Source of the DNA: Bradyrhizobium diversitatis
Lineage (GTDB): Bacteria > Pseudomonadota > Alphaproteobacteria > Rhizobiales > Xanthobacteraceae
Length of the DNA: 64,000 nt
Direction of reading: 5' to 3'
NCBI RefSeq assembly: GCF_016031635.1
Contig: NZ_JACEGD010000006.1
Location: 248,001-312,000 of the forward strand
Both the position numbers and the translations under genes were made by a program. Below are positions 8,121 to 17,548 of this stretch, piece by piece. Positions within the stretch are counted from its first letter, which is position 1, and every line of letters starts with the position of its first letter. Below the pieces are notes generated by a model, which was given only the letters and a program-made list of their open reading frames with translations, searched no databases and was not told the origin of the DNA.

Positions 8121-9067
8121 GCAAGCCGACGAAGAAACCGGATCTGCGTGGCGTCACGGTGGCGACCGTGCTGCCGTTCAGGAACGACAGCTCGATCGAC
8201 TGGGATGGCTATGCCCGCGTGCTGGATTATTGCGCGTGCCCTGATGGCATCGCGGCGGTGTTCGTCAATGGTCACGCGGGCGAGGGCGGATCGCTTTCGG
8301 ACGACGAACGTCAGGCCGTGATCGAGCGGACGCGCCGGCAGATCGGCGCCAAGCCGCTGCTTTCAGGCATCATCGCGCATTCGACGGCGGAAGCGATCCA
8401 CCAGGCCCAGCTCGCGGAAGCGGCCGGCGCCGATTGCGCCGTGTTGTTCCCGCCTGCGCCGCTAGGCGGCGGCGCTTCGGCGACCTCACGCGCGCCACTG
8501 GCTTTCGTGCAAGCGGTCAGCTCCGCGATCGGAATTCCCGTGTCGATCTACCAGTACCCGCTGGCGTCCGGGTTTGGCTATTCGCCGGAGACACTCGCGA
8601 AAATCGCTGCGCTCGACAGCGTCATCGCCATCAAGGAGGGCAGCGACACCATGCTGGCCTATGACGAGAACCGGCGAGCGGTGAAGCAGGCGGATCCATC
8701 TGTCGCGATCCTGCCGTCGAACTTCAACTGGTTTCTGCCGCAGCTCGCCGTCGGCGGTGACGGCATTCTCTCCGGCCTTGTCAGCCTCGCGCCGTATCTG
8801 TTCGCAGCGCTCTGGCAGGCCTCGCTGGCCGACGACCTCAAGACGATGCGCGCCGTCAACGAGCGGCTCTATCCGATCGTCCGCGCCATCTACGGACCTG
8901 CCCCGATCATGGACATGCACACCCGCATGAAGGTCGGGCTGAAGGCGCTCGGCCTGATCCGCAACGCCGATCCGCGGCCGCCGCTGCTGCCGGTTCTGCC
9001 AGCGCTGTGCGATGCCATTGCAACCACCGTCGGCGCGGCGCGCGCGGCCGGCGACATCCGCACCTAG
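8117..9067 (+). CDS. DapA-family lyase, NGHAGE variant
   Basis: A 316-residue member of the DapA superfamily. The Schiff-base lysine is Lys173 (IAIKEGSD) and the tyrosine is Tyr145 (SIYQYP). The usual GTTGE substrate-binding motif is replaced by NGHAGE (residues 51-56). This replacement removes the Thr-Thr pair that DapA uses to bind pyruvate carboxylate, so the keto-acid specificity probably differs. The last gene of this module (11891-12832) shares the same variant, so it is a subfamily trait and not damage. It could carry out the retro-aldol step after hydration by the MaoC protein. Confidence 0.85.
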   Translation: MSKPTKKPDLRGVTVATVLPFRNDSSIDWDGYARVLDYCACPDGIAAVFVNGHAGEGGSLSDDERQAVIERTRRQIGAKPLLSGIIAHSTAEAIHQAQLAEAAGADCAVLFPPAPLGGGASATSRAPLAFVQAVSSAIGIPVSIYQYPLASGFGYSPETLAKIAALDSVIAIKEGSDTMLAYDENRRAVKQADPSVAILPSNFNWFLPQLAVGGDGILSGLVSLAPYLFAALWQASLADDLKTMRAVNERLYPIVRAIYGPAPIMDMHTRMKVGLKALGLIRNADPRPPLLPVLPALCDAIATTVGAARAAGDIRT

Positions 9068-9083
9068 CATGAGGGACGAGCCG

Positions 9084-9386
9084 ATGCCGGACGACGCCTT
9101 CATCCACATCGTGCGGGTCGACATCGATCCCGAGCACGAGGCTGCGTTCAACGCCTGGTACGAGCAGAGGCATTTTCCGGATCTGCTCGCCTGTCCCGGC
9201 TGGTTGTCGGCAAAGCGCTTCGTCTCGGTCGGCGACGGGCCGAAATACGCCGCCATGTACGAGGTTGCAGGACGCTGGGCGTTCGAAACGCCGGAGTTTT
9301 TGAAAGTGAAGGGATTCGGCCAGTTCGAATCCCTGGTGAAGAATTTCATGCGCATCCAGCTCAAGCCGATGTCGGGACCGGTTTGA
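9084..9386 (+). CDS. Small dimeric alpha/beta-barrel (EthD-like) protein
   Basis: A 100-residue protein. The pattern HIVRVDIDPEHEAAFNAWYEQRHFPDLL resembles ferredoxin-like alpha/beta-barrel proteins of the EthD/DUF4286 type, which act as small monooxygenases, decarboxylases or accessory proteins. The ATG at 9084 has GAGGG eight bases upstream and is preferred over the ATG at 9069, which would place the ribosome site inside the gene. It lies 16 bases after the lyase gene in the same operon. The exact role is unknown. Confidence 0.7.
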   Translation: MPDDAFIHIVRVDIDPEHEAAFNAWYEQRHFPDLLACPGWLSAKRFVSVGDGPKYAAMYEVAGRWAFETPEFLKVKGFGQFESLVKNFMRIQLKPMSGPV

Positions 9387-9508
9387 AGCGGATCAAGGAC
9401 GATGCTGCCGGCCGTGTCGCGAGATCCGGCCGGCCGCATCCAACAAGCATCGAGGGGAATCCCGGGCGAGGAACTGCATCGGTCATTGGCGTCTTACTGG
9501 AGGTATCC

Positions 9509-10345
9509 ATGGTCTCGACACTGTTTCGCTTGGGTGCGGCTGCCGCACTCGTTCTCGCATCCACGGCGGTGCATGCCGCCTGTACGCCCGCAATCACCGA
9601 TGGCAATCTGATTGCGCCCGGCAAATTGCAGCTCTCCATCAACCCGACCAATCCGCCGCAGCAATTCGTCGACAAGGACGGCCAGCTGCAGGGCCTCAAT
9701 GTCGAGCTCGCCGCCGAGCTCGGCAAACGGTTGTGCCTTCCGGTCGAACTCGTCCGGATGGATTTTCCAGCGATGATTCCTGCCTTGGGCGCAGCGCGCA
9801 TCGATGGCGTGAATACCGGCATGTTCTGGACCGAGGAGCGCTCCAAGCTGATGTACATGGTGCCTTACGCCATTCAGGCCATTTCGGTCGTGGTGGCTCC
9901 CGACAGCGGCACAAAAATTGCTACCGAAAACGATCTGATCGGAAAATCATCCGCCGTCGAGGTCAGCAGCTACCAGATGAACTGGCTCAAGAAGCTCAGC
10001 GATGCCAGCGTAGCGAAAGGCGGAGCGGCCGTCGAGATGCGGACGTTCCCGACTGCGACCAACGTCGTCAGCGCGCTGCTTGCGGGCCAGGTTGACAATG
10101 CGCTGCTGGTCGACAGCGTGGCACGCGATCTCGTCGGCCGCGGTCGTGTGAAGGAAGTCCTGAGCGGGCTCGGCACGGCCAGGACCACGCTTGGCTTCCG
10201 CAACAAGACGGTCGCCGATACCGTCGTCAAGGCGCTCAACGCGATGCGCTCCGACGGCAGCTACCAAGCCCTGTTCGACAAGTTCGGCCTGACCAGTATG
10301 CCGGCCGACCAGCCGCTTGCGATCGCCGGCCCCGGTCCGGCCTGA
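9509..10345 (+). CDS. Polar amino-acid-type ABC transporter, periplasmic binding protein
   Basis: A 278-residue family 3 solute-binding protein. A signal peptide (MVSTLFRLGAAAALVLASTAVHA) is cleaved near residue 23, followed by the two-lobed domain. A strong ribosome site (TGGAGG) precedes the ATG at 9509; the open frame reaches further up without support. The permease starts 19 bases downstream and the ATPase follows, so the importer is complete. The ligand is probably an amino acid or a related acid that feeds the lyase/CoA pathway of this operon. Confidence 0.9.
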   Translation: MVSTLFRLGAAAALVLASTAVHAACTPAITDGNLIAPGKLQLSINPTNPPQQFVDKDGQLQGLNVELAAELGKRLCLPVELVRMDFPAMIPALGAARIDGVNTGMFWTEERSKLMYMVPYAIQAISVVVAPDSGTKIATENDLIGKSSAVEVSSYQMNWLKKLSDASVAKGGAAVEMRTFPTATNVVSALLAGQVDNALLVDSVARDLVGRGRVKEVLSGLGTARTTLGFRNKTVADTVVKALNAMRSDGSYQALFDKFGLTSMPADQPLAIAGPGPA

Positions 10346-10364
10346 TACCCACGGAGACGAGCCG

Positions 10365-11096
10365 ATGAGCCATTTCAGTCCGACGGCCGCCGTCAGCTAC
10401 TTCTTCAACTACTTCCTGATGAAGGGAGTGCTCGTCACCATCGGCTTGACGGTGGCGGCGGTCGTCGGCGGATTGATCCTCGGCATGGGCATCGCATTGT
10501 TGCGCATGTCGTCCAATCCGGTGCTCGCGGGCGCCGCACGCTTCTACATCTGGTTCTTCCGCGGCACGCCGCTCCTGATCCAGCTGGTGGTGATCTACAG
10601 CGGCTTGCCGCAGCTGGGGATCAAGTTCAGCGTGATCACCTGCGCGCTCGTCGGCTTGATCCTCAACGAGGCCGCCTATCTCGCCGAGATCGTGCGCAGC
10701 GGCTTCATGGCGGTGTCGGCGGGCCAGCGCGAGGCCGCCTGGGCGCTCAGCCTGTCGCCCTGGATCACGTTCCGCCGTGTGACCCTGCCGCAGGCGTTCC
10801 GGCTGATGATCCCGCCGCTCGGCAACTCCATCAACTCGCTGTTGAAGGCAACCTCGCTCGCTTCCGTGATCTCGGTTGAGGAGCTGATGCGCCGCAGCGA
10901 CATGCTGATGCAGGAGCATTTCCAGATCCTAGAGGTCTATGCGGCTGCGACGGCGTATTACCTGATCCTCACCTCTGTCTGGGATGCGGTTCAACGCCGG
11001 CTCGAGAAGCATTTCGGTCGATCGAGTGCCGCGAAAACCAGGCGGGTCGCAGCGAGCGCGCCGGTTGCGCAGGCGAGTGTGGAGGCCCGTGCATGA
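10365..11096 (+). CDS. Polar amino-acid-type ABC transporter, permease
   Basis: A 243-residue inner-membrane permease of the HisM/GlnP family. It has several hydrophobic segments and the ATPase-contact loop [22 protein letters not shown] (residues about 120-141, only partly quoted). A single permease gene suggests a homodimeric pore. The start at 10365 has GAGACGAG just upstream. It overlaps the ATPase gene by four bases. Confidence 0.9.
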   Translation: MSHFSPTAAVSYFFNYFLMKGVLVTIGLTVAAVVGGLILGMGIALLRMSSNPVLAGAARFYIWFFRGTPLLIQLVVIYSGLPQLGIKFSVITCALVGLILNEAAYLAEIVRSGFMAVSAGQREAAWALSLSPWITFRRVTLPQAFRLMIPPLGNSINSLLKATSLASVISVEELMRRSDMLMQEHFQILEVYAAATAYYLILTSVWDAVQRRLEKHFGRSSAAKTRRVAASAPVAQASVEARA

Positions 11097-11884
11097 GCGA
11101 GAGATCGATGGCTAGGGCCGAAGGTGCAACAGTGCAGCCGCAGCTCCGTGGGGTGCCTGCGGTCCGCATGGAGGCGGTCTACAAGCACTATGGCGACTTC
11201 ACCGCGTTGAACGAGGTCGATCTCAAGGTCGCCAAGGGCGAGAAGATCGTGGTCTGCGGTCCCTCGGGCTCGGGCAAGTCGACGCTCATCCGCTGCATCA
11301 ACCACATCGAGAAGCACGATGAAGGGCTGATCTACGTCAACGGCGTCGAGCTCGATCATCAGCGCAAGAACATCGATGCGGTCAGGCGGGACACCGGCAT
11401 GGTGTTCCAGAGCTTTAATCTGTTCCCGCACATGACGGTGCTGGAGAACTGTACCCTGGCGCCGATGACCGCGAACGGGATGAGCGAGGCCGGGGCCAAG
11501 GATCTCGCCATGCATTTCCTGACCAAGGTCCGGATTCCGGACCAGGCGGCGAAATTTCCCGGACAACTCTCCGGCGGTCAGCAGCAGCGCGTCGCGATCG
11601 CGCGGGCGCTGTGCATGCGGCCAAAGATCATGCTGTTCGACGAGCCGACCTCCGCACTCGATCCCGAGATGGTCAAGGAGGTGCTGGAGACCATGAAGAA
11701 GCTCGCCGAGGAGGGCATGACCATGCTGTGCGTGACGCATGAGATGGGCTTTGCCCGCGAGGTCGCCGACCGCATCGTGTTCATGAACGAGGGCAAGGTG
11801 GTCGAGCAGGCCGCGCCGGAGGAATTCTTCAAGCATCCGAGGTCGGAGCGGGCGCGAACGTTCCTCGACCAGATCATTCACTAG
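11093..11884 (+). CDS. Polar amino-acid-type ABC transporter, ATPase
   Basis: A 263-residue GlnQ/HisP-type ATPase. It has Walker [11 protein letters not shown]-loop [13 protein letters not shown], signature LSGGQQQR, Walker B IMLFDEP and the switch histidine in CVTHEMGF. About 25 extra residues precede the fold, so a start slightly downstream is possible. Its start overlaps the permease stop (ATGA). It powers uptake by the binding protein and permease encoded just upstream. Confidence 0.93.
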   Translation: MSERSMARAEGATVQPQLRGVPAVRMEAVYKHYGDFTALNEVDLKVAKGEKIVVCGPSGSGKSTLIRCINHIEKHDEGLIYVNGVELDHQRKNIDAVRRDTGMVFQSFNLFPHMTVLENCTLAPMTANGMSEAGAKDLAMHFLTKVRIPDQAAKFPGQLSGGQQQRVAIARALCMRPKIMLFDEPTSALDPEMVKEVLETMKKLAEEGMTMLCVTHEMGFAREVADRIVFMNEGKVVEQAAPEEFFKHPRSERARTFLDQIIH

Positions 11885-11890
11885 CTGGCG

Positions 11891-12832
11891 ATGTCGGCCA
11901 CGATGCGGACATTCAGCGATCGCCTGCGCGGCATTCACGCCGCCACCATCCTGCCGATGACGCAAGAGTTCGAGGTCGACGAGGCGCAGCTCGCAGTCCA
12001 TCTTACCGCGGTCGCATTCACATCCGGCATCAATGGGCTCCTCGTCAACGGCCACGCCGGCGAGAATTTCGTGCTGTCGCTGTCCGAGAAGCGGCGCGTG
12101 GTGGAGCTGGCGCGTCGGCACGCACCGAAGGACTGCCTGATCGTCTCCGGGGTCAACCATGAATCGAGCCTGGAGGCTGCGCGCGAGGCGGCTGCGCTGG
12201 AACAGGCCGGCGCGGACGGGCTTCTGGTGTTTCCTCCCAACAGCTGGGCGCTCGGCCATGCCGATGATTGCGTGATCGAACATCACCGCTACATCCGCGA
12301 TGCCACGACGGTACCCTTGATGCTTTACGCTGCGCCCGTCGGCGCGGGCGCGATGGCCTACGCGCCGCCGCTGCTGACGCGGCTTGCCGCCGATCCTCGC
12401 TTCGTTGCGGTGAAGGAGGGCAGCTGGGAGGTCGCAGCCTACGAACGGAATCTCAGGCTGATCCGGAAACTGCGACCGGACTTCGTCGTGCTCGGCTCGG
12501 GCGATGAGCATCTGATGACGAGCTATATCGTGGGCTCGGCCGGCAGCCAGGTCAGTCTCGCCTGCGTCGTGCCGGAGCTTGTGGTCGGCCTCTGGACTGC
12601 CGCCGAGGCCGGCGATTGGGAGCGGGCGCGCGCCGCGCATGAGAAGCTGTATCCTCTGGCGGTCGCGATCTATCGTGAGGCGCCCGGAGGGCGGGCGACC
12701 GTGCGGCTCAAGGCGTGCCTGAAATTGCTCGGACGCCTGTCATGCGATGCGGCGCGGCCGCCGCAGCCGCCAGCGACACGCGACGAGTTGCAGGCACTCG
12801 AGCAGGCACTGCGAACTGCCGGCGTGCTCTAA
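11891..12832 (+). CDS. DapA-family lyase, NGHAGE variant (second copy)
   Basis: A 313-residue DapA-superfamily protein with Schiff-base Lys175 (FVAVKEGSW), Tyr146 and the same NGHAGE substitution (residues 53-58) as the gene at 8117-9067. It starts 6 bases after the ABC ATPase gene and so belongs to the importer operon, probably acting on the imported compound or a product of it. It ends tail to tail with the FMN monooxygenase gene, the two overlapping by three bases. Confidence 0.85.
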   Translation: MSATMRTFSDRLRGIHAATILPMTQEFEVDEAQLAVHLTAVAFTSGINGLLVNGHAGENFVLSLSEKRRVVELARRHAPKDCLIVSGVNHESSLEAAREAAALEQAGADGLLVFPPNSWALGHADDCVIEHHRYIRDATTVPLMLYAAPVGAGAMAYAPPLLTRLAADPRFVAVKEGSWEVAAYERNLRLIRKLRPDFVVLGSGDEHLMTSYIVGSAGSQVSLACVVPELVVGLWTAAEAGDWERARAAHEKLYPLAVAIYREAPGGRATVRLKACLKLLGRLSCDAARPPQPPATRDELQALEQALRTAGVL

Positions 12833-14133
12833 GCCGCGAAGAACGGGTTCGCCGGCCGCGCGAGGCCGAGATGATCGCGCAATGTTGTCCCCTCATAATC
12901 GCTGCGGAACAGCCCGCGCTCCTGCAGGATCGGCACGACGAGCTGGACGAAATCTTCGAACCCTTCGTGGAAATAGGGCGGCATGACGTTGAAGCCGTCG
13001 GCGGCATGCTCCTCGAACCAAAGCTGGAGCGTGTCCGCGATGCGCTCGGCCGAACCGCACAGCACCCAATGGCCGCGAGCGGCGGCGGTGAGATTGTAGA
13101 GGTCGCGCAGCGTCATGTTCTCGCGGCGGCCCTTGGCGAGCATGACGCTGGCAAAGCTGTGATAGCTGTCCGACGGCGCGATATCGGGGATCGGCCCGTC
13201 GAGATCGTAGGCCGACATGTCGCGGCCGAAGCGGTCCGAGAGGATGGCGAGTGCGTTGCTTCCGCTGACGAAGCCCTGGAGCACGTTGAGCTTCTCGAAC
13301 GCTTCCTTGTCGGTGCGGCCGACCACGGGCATCACGCCGGGCAGCACCGTGACGTCCTCCGGCCTGCGCCCGAACGACGGCAGGCGCGTCTTCAGCGAGG
13401 CGTAGCCGGTCTTGGCTTCCTCGATATCCTGCACCACCGAGAACACGATGTCGGCAGTGCGCGCGGCAAGCGCTTGCCCGGCCTCGGAGCCGCCGGCCTG
13501 GAGCACGACGGGGCGGCCTTGCGGGCTGCGACCGATGTTGAGCGGGCCCTTGACCTTGAAGAACGCGCCGTCATGGTCGATCGGGCGAAGCTTCGCCGGG
13601 TCGATGTAGACGCCGCTGGCGCGGTCCGCGACGATGGCGTCATCCGCCCAGCCGTCCCACAGGCCCTTGACCACGTCGAGGAACTCACCGGCCATCTCGT
13701 AGCGGCGGGCGTGGTCGGGATGGGTGGTGCCGAAATTCGCCGCGGTCGCCGGATTGGCCGTTGTCACAGCGTTCCATGCGGCGCGCCCCTTTGAGATGTG
13801 ATCCAGCGAAGCAAACACGCGTGCGACCGAGAAGGGATCGCTGTAGGTGGTGGAGACGGTGGCGCCGAGCCCGATATGGCTGGTCGAGGTCGACAGCGCC
13901 GCCAGCATCGTCAGCGGCTCGAGCCGCAGCGTGTAGGAGGGATGGGCGGCGGCGTCGGCATAGAGATTGTCGCCCATGAAGATCAGGTCGAACTTGCCGC
14001 GCTCGGCGGTGCGGCCGATCTCCTGGATTGCCGCAAAGTCCTGAAAGCTGTCGACTGCACCGGGATAACGCCAGCCCGCGACATGGCTGCCGGTGCCGAG
14101 GATGAACAGGCCGAGATGCATCTGTCGTTTCAT
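12829..14133 (-). CDS. FMN-dependent monooxygenase, NtaA/SnaA/DszA family
   Basis: A 434-residue flavin monooxygenase of the luciferase-like superfamily, with the long NtaA/SnaA/DszA-type sequence (MHLGLFILGTGSHVAGWRYP at residues 5-24; YSDPFSVARVFASLDHISKGRAAWN in outline). Such enzymes use FMNH2 made by a separate flavin reductase to open rings or cleave C-N or C-S bonds. It begins 16 bases after the permease gene, so it is the last gene of the NMT1-type importer operon. The flavin reductase gene at 23507-24037 in the divergent operon is a natural partner. The substrate is presumably the imported compound. Confidence 0.88.
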   Translation of the reverse strand: MKRQMHLGLFILGTGSHVAGWRYPGAVDSFQDFAAIQEIGRTAERGKFDLIFMGDNLYADAAAHPSYTLRLEPLTMLAALSTSTSHIGLGATVSTTYSDPFSVARVFASLDHISKGRAAWNAVTTANPATAANFGTTHPDHARRYEMAGEFLDVVKGLWDGWADDAIVADRASGVYIDPAKLRPIDHDGAFFKVKGPLNIGRSPQGRPVVLQAGGSEAGQALAARTADIVFSVVQDIEEAKTGYASLKTRLPSFGRRPEDVTVLPGVMPVVGRTDKEAFEKLNVLQGFVSGSNALAILSDRFGRDMSAYDLDGPIPDIAPSDSYHSFASVMLAKGRRENMTLRDLYNLTAAARGHWVLCGSAERIADTLQLWFEEHAADGFNVMPPYFHEGFEDFVQLVVPILQERGLFRSDYEGTTLRDHLGLARPANPFFAA

Positions 14134-14149
14134 GGTGTGTTTCCTGGCG

Positions 14150-14908
14150 TCATGTCCAGAACAGGATCTTGCGTTCGAGGAAACCGATCAGGCCGAAGAA
14201 GGCGAGGCTCGCCGCGGATGCGACGAAGATCGCCGACCAGACCTGGACGAAGTCGATCTGGAGCACGGCCTGATAGATCACCCAGCCGAGTCCGCCATGC
14301 GCGCCGAGCATTTCGGTGACGATCGCCACGATCACGCTGCGCACCGTGGAGACGCGCATGCCGGCGAGCAGCAGCGGCAGGGCGGTCGGCAGCCGCAGGC
14401 GCCACAGCACGCCAAAGCGGCCCGCGCCAAAACTCTTCATGAGATCGACGGCGCGGCGATCGACACGGTCGAGCCCGGCCAGCATCGACAGCAGAATGGT
14501 GAAGCTCACCGCCATCGCCACCATCACGATCTTCGAGCTGACGCCGATGCCGAACCAGAGCAGGATCAGCGGCGAATAGCCGACCACCGGCACCGAATTG
14601 ATCGCAGTTGCAAGCGGCATGATTGCACTGCGAAGTGCCGGCACCAGCGCGATGGCAACGGCAAGGCCGATGCCGATCAGGCAGCCGAGCCCATAGCCGA
14701 CGAGCGCTTCGAGCAACGTGTAGCCAGCGGCGTCGATGAGAATGGCGCGCTTGGACCACAGGCCGACGAGGATGTCGCTGACGGCGGGGAGAACATAGGC
14801 TGGCAGATGCAGTCCGCGCGCCAGGCCTTCCCAGCATGCGATCAGGAGGACGGCGCCGAGAATGCCGCGCTGGACGGCGAGCGAGGGAGAGGCGAGCGCA
14901 CGGCTCAT
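14150..14908 (-). CDS. Nitrate/sulfonate/pyrimidine-type ABC transporter, permease 2
   Basis: A 252-residue SsuC/TauC-type membrane permease. It has about six hydrophobic segments and the ATPase-contact loop MKSFGAGRFGVLWRLRLPTALP (approximately residues 145-166, partly quoted). The ATG at 14908 overlaps the stop of the preceding permease (ATGA). A second, different permease next door implies a heterodimeric channel. The long upstream extension of the open frame overlaps that permease gene and was rejected. Confidence 0.9.
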   Translation of the reverse strand: MSRALASPSLAVQRGILGAVLLIACWEGLARGLHLPAYVLPAVSDILVGLWSKRAILIDAAGYTLLEALVGYGLGCLIGIGLAVAIALVPALRSAIMPLATAINSVPVVGYSPLILLWFGIGVSSKIVMVAMAVSFTILLSMLAGLDRVDRRAVDLMKSFGAGRFGVLWRLRLPTALPLLLAGMRVSTVRSVIVAIVTEMLGAHGGLGWVIYQAVLQIDFVQVWSAIFVASAASLAFFGLIGFLERKILFWT

Positions 14909-15720
14909 TGCTCGGCGCTCCAGAACACGAGCCGCTGCTCCACCGCGGCGACCACCGCATAGAAGCCTGTGCCGAGTAGGGCCGCGGCGAGCAGCGCGCC
15001 CCAGATCGCCACGACATTCTCGGTGAACATGGCCTGGAGCAGCAGCACCCCGAGCCCGGTGGTGTCGCCGAACCATTCGCCGACGATGGCGCCGACGAGG
15101 CTCAGTGACGCAGCGAGTCGCAGCGCCACGAAGATCTGCGGCAGTGCGGTCGGCAGCTGCAGGCGCAGTAGCAACTGGCGATTGGAAGCGCCGAAGCTGC
15201 GCATCAGGGCGACCTGCTTGGGATCGACGGTCTCGAGACCGAGCAGCGTATTAACGGTCACCGGAAAGAAGGTCAGGTAGAATGCGATGATCGCCTTGGC
15301 GAGCAGCGTGTTGCCGAACCACAGCACCACCAGCGCGCCGAAGGCGATGACCGGAATGGTCTGCGACACCACGAAGATCGGAAAGATCATTTCGCGCAGC
15401 GCGCGGACGCGGAAGAACACGATGCCCATGAGCACGCCGAAGGCGCCGCCGGACGCAAAGCCAATCAGCGTCTCCGCCAACGTGCGCAGGAAACCGTCGA
15501 CATAGGCCCGAGGCGTCGCCGCCATCGCCAGCAGGATGGTGCTGAGACGCGGCAGGTAATAGGGCCTGATACCGAACAGCATCACCGCGCCTTCCCAGAT
15601 CACCGCCGCAATGGCGAGGCCGAGCAGGAGCCGGACCAGCTTGCGCAGCGAATCCGGCATCGTGATCGACCGCGTCGCGGCGGCGGCCTCACTGAGTGAT
15701 GTCGCGGCAGGGCCGCTCAC
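14905..15720 (-). CDS. Nitrate/sulfonate/pyrimidine-type ABC transporter, permease 1
   Basis: A 271-residue SsuC/TauC-type permease with multiple membrane spans and the coupling loop around MRSFGASNRQLLLRLQLP. It overlaps the downstream permease and the upstream binding-protein gene by four bases each, so translation of all three is coupled. It forms the membrane channel of the NMT1/THI5-like importer. Confidence 0.9.
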   Translation of the reverse strand: MSGPAATSLSEAAAATRSITMPDSLRKLVRLLLGLAIAAVIWEGAVMLFGIRPYYLPRLSTILLAMAATPRAYVDGFLRTLAETLIGFASGGAFGVLMGIVFFRVRALREMIFPIFVVSQTIPVIAFGALVVLWFGNTLLAKAIIAFYLTFFPVTVNTLLGLETVDPKQVALMRSFGASNRQLLLRLQLPTALPQIFVALRLAASLSLVGAIVGEWFGDTTGLGVLLLQAMFTENVVAIWGALLAAALLGTGFYAVVAAVEQRLVFWSAEQ

Positions 15721-16733
15721 GGCAGCCGATCCGCCACGGGGACGCTCTGGATGAAGCTGGCATCATAGGCGGCGGCAAGATCCAGCGGCTTGGAGATCAC
15801 GCCATATTTCAGGAAGAAGTCGTGGGCGGTCTTGACCGCGTCGGCGTCGATCCAGAACATGCCGTTCTTGGCGGCCGCGCCTGCGGTCATCAGGCGCTTA
15901 ACCTCCGTGAGCATGAACTCCTGCTGCGTCCGATCGAGCGTCGGGGCGGCGGCCATCACGGTGTCGACGGCACCCTTGGGATCGGAGAATGCGTCCTTCC
16001 ACCCCTTGAGCGAAGCGCGCAGGAACGCCTTGACCAGCTCCGGCTTCTCCTTGGCGGTCGTCTCGGCCACGATCAGCGTGTCGCGGGGGAAGGTGATGCC
16101 GTAATCCTCGGCGACGAAGGTCTTCAGGCTGTCCTTCGGCATGCGCGACTGGATGGTGTAGAACTCGTTGTAGTAGGTCGCCGTGATGACGTCGACGCTG
16201 CCATCGACGAACGGCGTCACCGAAACCTGCTGCGGCTGGATCTTCAGCTCGTCCGGTTTGATGCCTTCCTTGGCCAGCATGCCGTTGAGCACATGGTTGG
16301 CGCCGGTGAACCAGGTGGTGACGGTCTTGCCCTTGAAATCCTGGATCGTCTTCACCGGCCCGTCCTTGCGGGCGACGAAGATGAATGGCGTGATCTGGTG
16401 CGACACGCCGATGCAGACGATCGGCAATCCCTTGTCGCGGGCCGCGAACACGCTGTCGGTACCGCCGGACAAACCAAATGTGTCGGCGCCGGTTGCGACC
16501 AGGTTCTCGGTCAGCAGATTGGGCCCGCCGGGATTGATGGTGAGGTCGATGCCCTCGGCCTTGTAGTAGCCCTTGGCCGCCGCGACGTAGAAGCCGGCGA
16601 ATTGCGCCTGCGGCAGCCATTTCAGCCGCAGGCTTGCCTTCTGCAACTCTGCGGCGGGCGCAGCCGTGACAAGCGAGCCGGTCGCCAGTGCGATGGCGGA
16701 GAGGACGGAGAGGGCGTGGCGACGGCTCAACAT
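15717..16733 (-). CDS. NMT1/THI5-like ABC transporter, substrate-binding protein
   Basis: A 338-residue periplasmic protein with a signal peptide (MLSRRHALSVLSAIALATG...) and the NMT1/THI5-like fold (LKWLPQAQFAGFYVAAAKGYY). Relatives bind aromatic or heterocyclic compounds such as thiamine pyrimidine precursors, riboflavin, nitrate or sulfonates. Start 16733 has GGAG seven bases upstream; the ATG at 16739 would have it one base away. No thiamine riboswitch was recognised, and the catabolic neighbours suggest a carbon/nitrogen source rather than a vitamin precursor. Confidence 0.88.
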   Translation of the reverse strand: MLSRRHALSVLSAIALATGSLVTAAPAAELQKASLRLKWLPQAQFAGFYVAAAKGYYKAEGIDLTINPGGPNLLTENLVATGADTFGLSGGTDSVFAARDKGLPIVCIGVSHQITPFIFVARKDGPVKTIQDFKGKTVTTWFTGANHVLNGMLAKEGIKPDELKIQPQQVSVTPFVDGSVDVITATYYNEFYTIQSRMPKDSLKTFVAEDYGITFPRDTLIVAETTAKEKPELVKAFLRASLKGWKDAFSDPKGAVDTVMAAAPTLDRTQQEFMLTEVKRLMTAGAAAKNGMFWIDADAVKTAHDFFLKYGVISKPLDLAAAYDASFIQSVPVADRLP

Positions 16734-16756
16734 GGTCATACTCCAGGCGGTGAAAA

Positions 16757-17548
16757 TCAATTGCGATAGGATGGATCGGTGCGGTCAAGCTGGCGCATCA
16801 GCGCCGGCCATTCGCGTTCGCCGGGCACGAGGATGTCGCCCTGCAATTCCCAGAACTGGCGGGCGGCCTTCTCGCAGACATCGTGCGGCGGCATCACGAG
16901 CTTGGCCCCGGCTGCGGCCGCCGCCTGCATCTGGAGCTGGATCCGTGCGGCGCGCTCGAAATAATAGAGCAGCATGAAGGCCTCGCCCGGCGTGCGGCCG
17001 ACGGTGAGGATGCCGTGGTTACGCATCAGCATCACCTTGTGCGGACCGAGATCGCGAACCAGGCGGACCTGCTCGTCGAGGTCGATGGCGACGCCTTCGT
17101 AGTCGTGGAAGGCCTGGCGGTCGTAGAAGCGCATCGCGAACTGGCTGAGCGGCAACAGGCCGTTCTCCTGTCCTGAAACCGCGACGCTCGCGTCGGAATG
17201 GGTGTGCAGCACGCAGGCCGCATCGTGATTCGAGGTGTGGATCGCAGCATGGATGACAAAGGCGGCGACGTTGACGGCCTGCGGGGTGTCGTCCAGCTTG
17301 TTTCCCTTGGTGTCGATTTTCACCAGGCTCGACGCCGTGATCTCGTCGAACAACAGGCCGTAGGGATTGATCAGGAATTGATCGTCATGGCCGGGCACAC
17401 GCATGGAGATGTGATTGTAGATCACATCGTCCATGCCGAGCTTGGCGACCATGCGATAGCAGGCGGCGAGCTTGATCCGTGCATCCCATTCGGCCGGATC
17501 GATCCCGCGCGGTGCGGCTTGCGGTTCTTTCGCTGGCATCGCGTTCAC
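16757..17548 (-). CDS. Class II aldolase/adducin-family protein
   Basis: A 263-residue member of the class II aldolase (fuculose/ribulose phosphate aldolase) family. It has the metal-binding HTHSD motif (about residues 114-118) and the second histidine in RNHG (about residue 176). Members are zinc-dependent aldolases, epimerases or decarboxylases. It overlaps the ATPase gene by four bases and precedes the binding-protein gene by 23 bases, so it sits inside the transporter operon and probably acts early or late on the imported substrate. Confidence 0.85.
   Translation of the reverse strand: MNAMPAKEPQAAPRGIDPAEWDARIKLAACYRMVAKLGMDDVIYNHISMRVPGHDDQFLINPYGLLFDEITASSLVKIDTKGNKLDDTPQAVNVAAFVIHAAIHTSNHDAACVLHTHSDASVAVSGQENGLLPLSQFAMRFYDRQAFHDYEGVAIDLDEQVRLVRDLGPHKVMLMRNHGILTVGRTPGEAFMLLYYFERAARIQLQMQAAAAAGAKLVMPPHDVCEKAARQFWELQGDILVPGEREWPALMRQLDRTDPSYRN

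Noticed and set aside
10991..12640. 549-codon minus-strand frame
   Set aside because: Antisense to the ABC ATPase and DapA-like genes; no recognisable domain.
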